A DNA stretch of 32,933 nucleotides. Origin: a virus. Of the stretch, positions 8,708 to 15,059 are shown one piece after another. The notes below the pieces were generated by a model, which had not been told where the DNA came from, ran no database searches, and saw only the letters and a program-made list of their open reading frames with translations. Position numbers and translations under genes: made by a program. The stretch's first letter is position 1. Each line of letters starts with the position of its first letter. The DNA is taken from positions 1 through 32,933 of IMG/VR virus record IMGVR_UViG_3300046694_000626; one strand, written 5' to 3'.

Positions 8708-8919
8708 TGGCCGTTAGCATCCGCGCTCAGCAAAGCGATACCGTCGATGTGCTGTGCTGGCGTCACTACGGCCGCACCGCCGGTGTGACGGAAGCAGTAC
8801 TCGAAGCCAATCCCGGACTCGCCGAACACGGCCCGACCTTGCCGCAAGGCCTTTTGGTGCAAATGCCCGAAGCCCAAAGAGCCGCGCCGCAACGGCAAAC
8901 GGTGAACCTATGGCACTGA
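8707..8919 (+). CDS. X: Tail protein X (LysM-like, P2 gpX family)
   Basis: A 70-aa small tail protein. The body resembles a LysM-like fold: QSDTVDVLCWRHYGRTAGVTE, then LEANPGLAEHGPTLPQGLLVQMP (conserved core NPGLAEHGPTLPQG). gpX is needed for tail assembly, near the tail end that joins the head. Translation is coupled to L through a TGATG overlap. Confidence 0.93.
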   Translation: MAVSIRAQQSDTVDVLCWRHYGRTAGVTEAVLEANPGLAEHGPTLPQGLLVQMPEAQRAAPQRQTVNLWH

Positions 8920-8973
8920 ACCGCCCGCACCGCGCTCTTGAACCCAACCACTCTGGATCATGGATTGAAACGC

Positions 8974-9288
8974 ATGACTGACCGTCCCGACACTTGGGCC
9001 TGGCTTGCCGCTTGGCTAGAACAGAACTGGCCCGCTATTTACTCGGGCCTGCTGGCCGTGGTCATCGCAAGCCTGCGCGTGATCTACGGTGGCGGCACTC
9101 TGCGCCGGATGCTGATTGAGGCGCCGTTCTGCGGTGCGCTCGCCCTGTCCGCAAGTCATGGGCTGGCATTGCTGGGGATACCGATCTCTGCAGCACCTTT
9201 CTTCGGAGGTGTGATCGGCCTTCTGGGTGTTGAAGGCACCCGCGCTGCGGCCAAGAAGTTTTTCACCAACAAGGTAGAGCGGACATGA
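8974..9288 (+). CDS. Phage holin with three predicted transmembrane helices
   Basis: A 104-aa inner-membrane protein with three hydrophobic segments at about 20-38, 47-69 and 73-87 and a basic C-terminus (KKFFTNKVERT), the layout of a class I holin. It occupies the place of P2 Y. Holins form the timed membrane lesion that releases endolysin. The start at 8974 is chosen because the longer in-frame reading begins at a TTG without a ribosome site. The endolysin gene that should follow is absent, so this holin has no visible partner in the window. Confidence 0.85.
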   Translation: MTDRPDTWAWLAAWLEQNWPAIYSGLLAVVIASLRVIYGGGTLRRMLIEAPFCGALALSASHGLALLGIPISAAPFFGGVIGLLGVEGTRAAAKKFFTNKVERT

Positions 9289-9317
9289 TTCACCAACATC
9301 ATCAGGCCCAGCCATGA
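9285..9317 (+). other. Ten-codon remnant ORF at the site of the missing lysis genes
   Basis: An ATG overlapping the holin stop (ATGA at 9285-9288) opens a reading frame of only ten codons, MIHQHHQAQP, that ends within the R start codon. In related phages a lysozyme-type gene begins about here and is followed by spanin genes. The tiny frame could be the residue of that gene after deletion, or chance. R lacks a good ribosome site, which fits a deletion that removed its natural leader. Confidence 0.35.
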
Positions 9318-9790
9318 ACAAACCCGACAGCCTGAAAGCCCACCTGCTCGCCACCGTGGCCGAACTCAAGCATAACCCCGACAGACTGTTGATATTCATC
9401 GACAACGGCAAGATCCGTTGCACGGCCGCGCAAACACTTTCGTTCGAATACAGCTTCGATCTGCAAGTCATCCTCACTGATTTCGCCGGTCATCCCGACA
9501 GCGTCATGTTGCCGCTGCTGGGTTGGCTGAGCGTTCACCAGTCCGAACTGCTGGAGAACCTGAACAAGGCCGCTGATGGCATTCAGTTCGAGGCTGATAT
9601 TCTCGATAACAGCAAAGTGGATATGAGCCTGACGCTGCCGCTGACGGAGCGTGTAGTGGTGGGCAAAGATGAGAAAGGCGACACCACCATTCGTCATCCC
9701 GGCGAGCCGCAGCGGCCTGCTGACTTTCTTGATCCGAACTGGATACCAGGTGCGCAGGGTACTGGTAGTGAGTGGGTGCTGCCAAAATGA
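9314..9790 (+). CDS. R: Tail completion protein R (P2 gpR family)
   Basis: A 158-aa tail completion protein of the P2 gpR family, acting with gpS to finish the tail so that it joins the head. Recognisable parts are the N-terminal MNKPDSLKAHLLATV, the central FEYSFDLQVILTDFAGHPD and LPLLGWLSVHQSELL, and the C-terminal FLDPNWIPG. It follows the holin after only 25 bp and precedes S with a four-base ATGA overlap. The upstream sequence has only a weak CAGG as ribosome site. Confidence 0.93.
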   Translation: MNKPDSLKAHLLATVAELKHNPDRLLIFIDNGKIRCTAAQTLSFEYSFDLQVILTDFAGHPDSVMLPLLGWLSVHQSELLENLNKAADGIQFEADILDNSKVDMSLTLPLTERVVVGKDEKGDTTIRHPGEPQRPADFLDPNWIPGAQGTGSEWVLPK

Positions 9791-10248
9791 CCCATCGATT
9801 GGAAACGTTGGAGGACTGGGCGGCAGGGTTGATTGGGCAGCTCGAACCGGCGTCATGCAATAAGTTGGCTCGGCGCGTTGGCCAGGCATTATGTCGAAGC
9901 CAGCAGCAACGAATCATTGCCCAGCAGAACCCAGATGGCAGTAAATATGCGCCGCGCAAGCAAAGGAACTTGAGAGGCAAACAAGGCAGGGTAAGACGCA
10001 AAGTGAAGATGTTTCAGAAGCTGCGCACAGCGACTTTCCTTAGAATGCACGGTAACGACAAGGCCATCAGTTTGGGTTTTACCGGGCGGGTCGCACGCAT
10101 TGCCCGGGTTCACCAATACGGTCTTAGGGATAGACCAGAACCTAATGCCCGAGATGCTAGATACGAAATGAGGGAGCTACTTGGATTTACAGGGGCCGAC
10201 CTCGATACGATACGGGAAGGTCTATTTAACTATCTCAGAGGCACTTAA
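9787..10248 (+). CDS. S: Phage virion morphogenesis / tail completion protein S (P2 gpS family)
   Basis: A 153-aa protein of the P2 gpS family, which acts at the tail terminus with gpR. The diagnostic central block is RNLRGKQGRVRRKVKMF, LRTATFLRM, GFTGRVARIARVHQYG and the C-terminal LLGFTGADLDTIREGL. The start is the ATG in the ATGA overlap with R; an in-frame codon 15 bases upstream is inside R and unlikely. A second, broken copy of the C-terminal half lies about 1 kb downstream. Confidence 0.93.
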   Translation: MTHRLETLEDWAAGLIGQLEPASCNKLARRVGQALCRSQQQRIIAQQNPDGSKYAPRKQRNLRGKQGRVRRKVKMFQKLRTATFLRMHGNDKAISLGFTGRVARIARVHQYGLRDRPEPNARDARYEMRELLGFTGADLDTIREGLFNYLRGT

Positions 10249-10291
10249 TGCGCCAATATTTTTCACCGTTTTTTAAAGGACTGAATTGGAC

Positions 10292-10834
10292 ATGACAAAA
10301 AAACAAAAAGCCATGCTACTTGTGATTTTTCTAGTTGGCTGTTTCGCTCTTATCTACGGAACACCAAAGCTCTTGAGTTCAGAATATGCCGAGCTTGGAT
10401 TCTTATGCACCGTCATGGGGATAACGATTGTATTCATCACCTTACTGGAAATTGAACAGGATCGATTCATTAAGGGAATGTGGCTCATTGCGCTAGCCGT
10501 TCTTTACCCAATTTTTTATCCGCAATATCTAAAACTTTGGATGCACCCACTACTAGTACCCGAAGATATTGGTAAACAAATAGAACTACTCAACCAGGTG
10601 ATTTTGCTTGCTTGCTCAGGAGCTGGCGGCAGCATAATCGCAAACCACGCCGATACAAATACTCGCGAATATCGCGCAAAGATAAGTACTGTGCCGCAAC
10701 CCATAGATAACACTGAAAAAATTGAACAGCTGATACAGTACTCAAAAGATTTGAATAGAAAATTCAACTTCTTGATTCTGGCTTGCGTTGCTGTGTTTCT
10801 TACCGTTGCCATCGGCACTTTTATCGCGAAATGA
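10292..10834 (+). CDS. Cargo membrane protein with four predicted transmembrane helices
   Basis: A 180-aa protein not recognised as a known family. Hydrophobic segments lie at about 7-23 (MLLVIFLVGCFALIYG), 31-51, 54-75 and 155-176 (LILACVAVFLTVAIGTFIA). A soluble charged stretch with helical, coiled-coil-like content (EKIEQLIQYSKDLNRKFN) lies between the third and fourth. AAAGGA at 10275-10280 serves either the TTG at 10286 or the ATG at 10292; the ATG is chosen. The gene is AT-rich, sits alone between S and a dead copy of V, and has no structural counterpart in P2, so it is a cargo gene. Membrane proteins in such places often block superinfection, but that is inference. Confidence 0.7.
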   Translation: MTKKQKAMLLVIFLVGCFALIYGTPKLLSSEYAELGFLCTVMGITIVFITLLEIEQDRFIKGMWLIALAVLYPIFYPQYLKLWMHPLLVPEDIGKQIELLNQVILLACSGAGGSIIANHADTNTREYRAKISTVPQPIDNTEKIEQLIQYSKDLNRKFNFLILACVAVFLTVAIGTFIAK

Positions 10835-10859
10835 CTCATTCCACGTAACTGAGTAAATG

Positions 10860-10878
10860 TGTACGACGCTTGCTTACC
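10860..10878 (+). promoter_or_regulatory. Decayed late-activator site before V'
   Basis: The sequence TGTACGACGCTTGCTTACC keeps most of the TGTAR-N9-YTACA pattern but has lost the final A and the symmetry. It starts 66 bp before the V' start codon, almost exactly as far as the intact site starts before V (65 bp). This shows that V' was copied with its promoter region. Confidence 0.45.
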
Positions 10879-10925
10879 AGCACCAGAGACTGCACCTACA
10901 AGAAAATGGCGCCAATATCGGCGCC

Positions 10926-11091
10926 ATGAACGACTTAGCCACCCTCACCGACCTGATAGAAAACCTCATCCGCCTCGGCACTATCGCTACCGTCCAGATG
11001 AAGCTCCCGCGCCTGCAGGTCAACCCCGGCACCCTCACCACCCGCTGACTCCATGGGTCACCGGGCGCGCAGGCGGCGATCGCGAATGGAA
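10926..11091 (+). pseudogene. V' : truncated, frameshifted duplicate of baseplate gene V
   Basis: The first 55 codons match the start of V at 12615 closely (MNDLATLTDLIENLIRLG against MNDLATLARLIENLIRLG). A one-base shift after the LTT codons changes frame: the V frame stops at 11048, and the similarity resumes as LTPWVTGRAGGDREWN in another frame. The copy then breaks off at GGAA (11088-11091), where it is joined directly to S-like sequence. Eight-base inverted arms ATGGCGCC / GGCGCCAT (10906-10913 and 10920-10927) surround the V' start. No functional product is expected. Confidence 0.8.
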
Positions 11092-11366
11092 TCTGCGAGG
11101 CAAGCAAGGCCGAACGAAGCGGAAGGTGCAGATGATTCATAAGCTGCGCACGGCAAGTTTATGAAACTACGGGGTGACGGTAATGCCGTTTCGGTAGGAT
11201 TCACTGGAAGGGTTGCTCGTATCGGGAGAGTTCCCCAGTTCGGCTTGAAAGATCGTGCCGAACCGGGAGCACCTGAAATTACACATGAGCAAAGAGCAGT
11301 TTTAGGATTTAGTGACTCTAACTTAGATCTTATCAGAGTTAGCCTTCTTACTTTTCTTGCAAGAAA
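11088..11366 (+). pseudogene. S' : truncated, frameshifted duplicate of tail gene S (3' half)
   Basis: From the GGAA junction the sequence encodes LRGKQGRTKRKVQMIHKLRT, matching residues of S from about 60 on. A one-base shift at about 11160 is followed by GDGNAVSVGFTGRVARIGRV, PQFGLKDRAEPGAPE and LGFSDSNLDLIRVSLLTFL, the C-terminal half of S, in the next frame. The divergence from S (about 60% at the protein level by eye) shows it came from another related phage rather than from recent duplication. It ends where the minus-strand HEPN gene ends. Confidence 0.8.
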
Positions 11367-11367
11367 A

Positions 11368-11901
11368 TTATTTCTCAAACGGGAAACTGCCAAAAATATT
11401 ATAAGCCAGCCGATAAATATCTGTATAACCATGAACCCTAGCTAGTTGCGGAGCCCAGTAGCGACCATGCGCCATCCAGTTCCTAAACGCTAAGGCCCCC
11501 TTGAGTTCCCTTACGTAGTTAGTGGAACTAGGGGCGTGTCGTTTCCAAGCATCCAGCAAATCTTCAAAACCTACCCTATTTTTATTTCGCCTATAGATTT
11601 TTATGAAAGCACGACTAAGTTCATCCTTGAGCTTCTTGTCAACTCTAACGAGGTAATCTAATCGAAAGCTTGCTTCCAACGCAGCCAAGATGGTCAAGCA
11701 TACTGTCACCTCAAACTCACGCCGTGCGTTCGCATATTCTAAATCTATTTGCTCCGGTGTGGAAAAGGCGTACCTTGCTAAAAAAGAAGCTCCATTCTCG
11801 CTGTAGTAGGAAGCTGTAGCCGAATTCATAAGGTCAAAATGGTGAGCTATATCTAGCAGATCGAGATTCAGCCCGGACGGATTGAAGTCGATTCTCTTCA
11901 T
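11368..11901 (-). CDS. HEPN-type putative RNase toxin
   Basis: A 177-aa, mostly helical protein. Near the end lies RNWMAHGRYW (140-149), in which R140 and H145 form the R-x4-H catalytic signature of HEPN ribonucleases. An earlier helix carries LEASFRLDY (75-83), a conserved Glu/Arg-bearing helix in many HEPN proteins. HEPN toxins cut RNA and are common in toxin-antitoxin, abortive-infection and CRISPR systems. Translation is coupled to the upstream partner by an ATGA overlap (11898-11901). It is AT-rich and inserted on the minus strand between S' and V, against the late genes. The family is called from the motif only; a precise subfamily is not recognised. Confidence 0.65.
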   Translation of the reverse strand: MKRIDFNPSGLNLDLLDIAHHFDLMNSATASYYSENGASFLARYAFSTPEQIDLEYANARREFEVTVCLTILAALEASFRLDYLVRVDKKLKDELSRAFIKIYRRNKNRVGFEDLLDAWKRHAPSSTNYVRELKGALAFRNWMAHGRYWAPQLARVHGYTDIYRLAYNIFGSFPFEK

Positions 11902-12440
11902 GCAGCTAGTTCCATCAACAATGACAGAAAATTGTTCTCGGTGAGTTCCGTGTATGTATAAGGTGGCTTATTGGAGACAATCTTCCACTCCCATGGCAAC
12001 TCGGATTTTTCAGACTCAAGATGTTTTATCGGAGGTGTTGCCTGACTACCAATAGTCACTCTGAAGTTTATTTTTGGTCCGTCTCCCCTGACCAAGGCAA
12101 GCATCCCAGTTCCGGCCGGCCCCAATACATCAACCCGCCCTTTGGAACCTATCAACATTGTACCAACCGGAGCAATAATGTATTTAGCATTTCCCACCAT
12201 CAGAACGCCCTTATTGACTCTGTAGGCACCCAGAAGCTCCTCATGCAAAGTAGTTGGCACCAATTTAAGATTAATATTTCCTGACTCCTTATAAGGAAGG
12301 ACATAGTTTTCGATCGCTGCATAAAGCAAATCGAGGGCAACCTGCCACTCTTGAATTTCAGTTTCAGGATCGAAAGTCGGCGTCTCACTTTCATTTGAAT
12401 GTTTCGCTACAAAATCTTCAAAACTCTTATTCTTCGCCAT
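11898..12440 (-). CDS. Unknown partner of the HEPN protein, candidate antitoxin or sensor
   Basis: A 180-aa protein that I do not recognise. The N-terminus is acidic and polar (FDPETEIQEWQVALDLLYAA, 24-43), followed by a predicted beta-rich body (LLGAYRVNKGVLMVGNAKY, APVGTMLIGSKGRVDVLGPA). The C-terminus ends in a short helix (NNFLSLLMELAA). An AGGTG ribosome site lies five bases before the ATG. It is the first gene of a two-gene operon and overlaps the HEPN gene by four bases, the usual order for antitoxin then toxin. A role as antitoxin, activator or phage sensor is inference from position alone. Confidence 0.6.
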   Translation of the reverse strand: MAKNKSFEDFVAKHSNESETPTFDPETEIQEWQVALDLLYAAIENYVLPYKESGNINLKLVPTTLHEELLGAYRVNKGVLMVGNAKYIIAPVGTMLIGSKGRVDVLGPAGTGMLALVRGDGPKINFRVTIGSQATPPIKHLESEKSELPWEWKIVSNKPPYTYTELTENNFLSLLMELAA

Positions 12441-12461
12441 AACAACACCTATAGATTTATT

Positions 12462-12509
12462 TACTGATACATACTGATGGCACTATACCCTAGTTACGGT
12501 CCTTCCAAA
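12462..12509 (-). promoter_or_regulatory. Putative promoter and direct-repeat operator of the HEPN operon
   Basis: Read on the minus strand, TTTGGA (12504-12509) and TATAGT (12482-12487) are 16 bp apart and resemble -35 and -10 boxes. Just downstream are two identical 7-bp repeats ATCAGTA (12472-12478 and 12462-12468) with 10-bp period, overlapping the expected start of transcription. Repeats on one face of the helix at that position suggest autoregulation. The boxes were found by eye. Confidence 0.4.
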
Positions 12510-12549
12510 AAAGGGTCGATATCATTCAGTTTAGGCTCATACGAAGGTT

Positions 12550-12568
12550 TGTAGAGCCCGACGCTACA
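12550..12568. promoter_or_regulatory. Putative late-activator site upstream of V (TGTAR-N9-YTACA)
   Basis: The sequence TGTAGAGCCCGACGCTACA has perfect 5-bp inverted ends (TGTAG / CTACA) around nine bases. It starts 65 bp before V, the first gene of the baseplate operon, and matches elements before O and FI. It is the expected type of site for an Ogr/Delta activator. Confidence 0.55.
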
Positions 12569-12614
12569 GGCCAAACGAGCTGCATCCCCACGTGCGCGAA
12601 GTCACCATTGCCCA

Positions 12615-13187
12615 ATGAACGACTTAGCCACCCTCGCCCGCCTCATCGAAAACCTCATCCGCCTCGGCATCATCGCTGCCGTCCAGATGAAGCCACCACG
12701 TGTGCAGGTCAAAACCGGAACCCTCACCACCGGCTGGCTCCCATGGGTCGCCGCCCGAGCCGGCGCTGACCGCGAATGGAACCCACCCACCGAAGGCGAG
12801 CAGATCATCCTTTTCAGCCCATCCGGCCAACTCGCCAACGGCATAGCCCTGACCGGCCTATTCAGCAACCACAACCCAGCCAACGGCGACCGCGAAGGCC
12901 TCCACCGCAGCACCTACCGCGATGGCACCGTCATCGAGTACGACAGCGTCGCGCACCACCTAAACGCCATGCTGGCCGAAGGCGGCACCACCAACCTAAC
13001 CAGCACGGGCGGCATCCACATCGTCGGGCCGATCACCCATGAGGGCGACTACAACCAAACCGGCAACCAGAACATCACCGGAAAAGTCACCGTATCCATG
13101 GACGTAGTCGCGGCCAACATCAGCCTGGTCAACCACCCACATGGCAACGTAATGCCCGGCAGCGCAAAAACGGGGAAACCGGAATGA
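12615..13187 (+). CDS. V: Baseplate assembly protein V (tail spike, P2 gpV family)
   Basis: A 190-aa protein forming the membrane-piercing spike at the tip of the tail. The N-terminal helix LARLIENLIRLGIIAAVQ leads into an OB-fold (VKTGTLTTGWLPWVAARAG, EGEQIILFSPSGQLANG). This is followed by a repetitive beta-helix (TSTGGIHIVGPITHEGDYNQ, GNQNITGKVTV) and the C-terminal NPHG-type turn NHPHGNVMPGSAKTGKPE. No ribosome site is visible before the ATG. It begins the V-W-J-I-H-G operon and overlaps W by ATGA. Confidence 0.95.
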   Translation: MNDLATLARLIENLIRLGIIAAVQMKPPRVQVKTGTLTTGWLPWVAARAGADREWNPPTEGEQIILFSPSGQLANGIALTGLFSNHNPANGDREGLHRSTYRDGTVIEYDSVAHHLNAMLAEGGTTNLTSTGGIHIVGPITHEGDYNQTGNQNITGKVTVSMDVVAANISLVNHPHGNVMPGSAKTGKPE

Positions 13188-13528
13188 ACCGAGAAACCGG
13201 TGCATCTCTAGGCCTGGTAGAACATATTACCCAGTCCATCACCGACATCCTGACCACCCGCATCGGCACCCTCGTCATGCGCCGCGAATACGGCAGTCTG
13301 TTACCCGAGCTGATTGATCAACCCTTTAACGACTTCACCCGCTTGCAGGTCTATGCCGCCGCCGTTATGGCGTTGATGCGCTGGGAAACTCGCATCAGCC
13401 TCAATCGAGTGCAATTTGTCGGGGCAAATCTGCAAGGCCAAGCGTCGCTGGATCTTGAGGGCAGCATCGTCGACAGCAACCAGCCGCTGAGCCTGAGCGT
13501 GCCCCTGCAACTGGGGGGTAGCGTTTGA
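13184..13528 (+). CDS. W: Baseplate assembly protein W (gp25-like, P2 gpW family)
   Basis: A 114-aa gp25-like wedge protein. Recognisable are EHITQSITDILTTRIGTLVM, RREYGSLLPELIDQPFND and MRWETRISLNRV. It joins sheath and baseplate. It overlaps V and J by four bases each. Although the family carries a name derived from T4 gp25 lysozyme similarity, no lysozyme activity is implied. Confidence 0.95.
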   Translation: MNRETGASLGLVEHITQSITDILTTRIGTLVMRREYGSLLPELIDQPFNDFTRLQVYAAAVMALMRWETRISLNRVQFVGANLQGQASLDLEGSIVDSNQPLSLSVPLQLGGSV

Positions 13529-14436
13529 ACACCTTCGTCGCCATCGACCTCGGCCAGCTCCCGGCGCCACAAGTCGTCGAACAGATCGACTACGAGCTAA
13601 TCCTCGCCGAGCGCAAGGCCTACGCCATCAGCCTCTGGCCGGTCGAGCATCAGGTCGAGATTACCGCCCGCCTCAACATGGAGTCGGAGCCGTTAACCAA
13701 GCTGCTTGAAGAAAACGCCTACCGCGAGATGATCTGGCGCCAGCGAGTCAACGAGGCATCCGCTGCCAATATGCTGGCCTTAGCCAAGGGCACGGACCTG
13801 GAACAGCTCGCCGCCAACTTCAACGTGAAACGGCTGGTCGTTCAGGTCGCGAGTCCGACAGCGACACCGCCAATGCCCAAATTGATGGAAGGTGACGACA
13901 GCTTAAGGGAGCGCGCCCAAATGGCCTGGGAAGGTCTCAGCACCGCCGGCCCGCGTAATAGCTACATCTTCCACGCCCGCTCCGCTGACGGCCAAGTCGC
14001 CGACGCAACCGCCGAAAGCCCGGCGCCGGCCGAAGCGGTCGTGACGGTGCAGTCAATTTTGGGAAATGGCACCGCATCGCAAGCATTGCTCGACAAGGTC
14101 AAGACCTACCTCAGCGACGACGACCGCCGGCCCGTCGCGGATCGCCTCACTGTTCAGAGCGCGAAGATCCTCAACTACCGGATTAAAGCCAAGCTCTTTC
14201 CGCTGACCAATGGGCCAGAAACCGAACTGATCATCGCTGCCGCCGAAGCGCGGCTCTTGCAATTCGTGCATCAGCGCCGCCGCTTGGCGCTGGAGATTTC
14301 CGAGTCCATCGTCCACGCCGCGCTGCATGTTGAGGGCGTGCGCAAAGTCGTACTGAAGGACTGGGTCGACATCGTCGCCACCAAGTACCAAGCGCCTTAC
14401 TGCACGCATGTCGAGCTATCGCTGGGGTATGAGTGA
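13525..14436 (+). CDS. J: Baseplate assembly protein J (P2 gpJ family)
   Basis: A 303-aa baseplate wedge protein. Recognisable parts are the N-terminal IDLGQLPAPQVVEQIDYE, the central RQRVNEASAANMLALAKGTDLE, the SPAPAEAVVTVQS strand and the C-terminal EGVRKVVLKDW. The start is a TTG that overlaps the W stop (TTGA at 13525-13528), with a run of G just upstream as ribosome site. It is followed by I with a one-base TGATG overlap. Confidence 0.94.
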   Translation: MNTFVAIDLGQLPAPQVVEQIDYELILAERKAYAISLWPVEHQVEITARLNMESEPLTKLLEENAYREMIWRQRVNEASAANMLALAKGTDLEQLAANFNVKRLVVQVASPTATPPMPKLMEGDDSLRERAQMAWEGLSTAGPRNSYIFHARSADGQVADATAESPAPAEAVVTVQSILGNGTASQALLDKVKTYLSDDDRRPVADRLTVQSAKILNYRIKAKLFPLTNGPETELIIAAAEARLLQFVHQRRRLALEISESIVHAALHVEGVRKVVLKDWVDIVATKYQAPYCTHVELSLGYE

Positions 14437-15059
14437 TGACCTACCAGCCACTGCTACCAGACAACTCAACACCACTGGAGCGCCAGGCCGCGCAGGCCTT
14501 GGCAGAAATCCAGCGCGTGCCAATTCCGTTGCGCACGCTCTACAACCCTGACCTGTGCCCCCTGCCCTTACTGCCGTATCTGGCCTGGGCGTTTTCCGTG
14601 GATCGCTGGGACAGCGAATGGTCAGAAGCCGCAAAACGTGCCGCCTGCCGCGCGGCGTACTACGTCCACTCGCACAAAGGCACCATCGGCGCCTTACGCC
14701 GCGTAGTCGAACCGCTGGGCTACCTGATCGAAATCGCTGAATGGTGGCAATCCGCTCCGCCGGGCACACCCGGCACCTTCACCCTACGCATCGGCGTTCT
14801 CGACGCCGGCATCAGCGAAGCGATGTACCAAGAGCTGGTGTGGCTCATCGACGACGCCAAACCCCTCACCCGGCACCTGACCGGCCTCGACATCATTCTT
14901 GAAACCCGACTCGACACGTTCGTTGGTGTCGCCGTTTACGACGGTGACGATATCGACGTGTACCCGTGGAACACCCCGGATATCGATGTATCAGTCCGGG
15001 GCTACAGCGGCGTGAGCCTTTACACCCTAGACGAACTGGATGTGTACCCCCATGGTTGA
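14436..15059 (+). CDS. I: Tail protein I (P2 gpI family)
   Basis: A 207-aa baseplate-edge protein to which the tail fibre attaches. The core LYNPDLCPLPLLPYLAWAFS, WDSEWSEAAKRAACRAA, HKGTIGALRRVVEPLGY is characteristic. The C-terminus holds repeated DIDVYPW / DIDVSVRGY / DELDVYP strands, likely the fibre-binding part. The ATG at 14436 overlaps the stop of J; a GTG one codon earlier is possible. Confidence 0.93.
   Translation: MTYQPLLPDNSTPLERQAAQALAEIQRVPIPLRTLYNPDLCPLPLLPYLAWAFSVDRWDSEWSEAAKRAACRAAYYVHSHKGTIGALRRVVEPLGYLIEIAEWWQSAPPGTPGTFTLRIGVLDAGISEAMYQELVWLIDDAKPLTRHLTGLDIILETRLDTFVGVAVYDGDDIDVYPWNTPDIDVSVRGYSGVSLYTLDELDVYPHG

Noticed and set aside
13184-13528. gpW as the missing lysozyme
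   Set aside because: The gp25-like name includes 'lysozyme' for historical reasons; the protein is a baseplate wedge and no catalytic lysozyme motif is visible.
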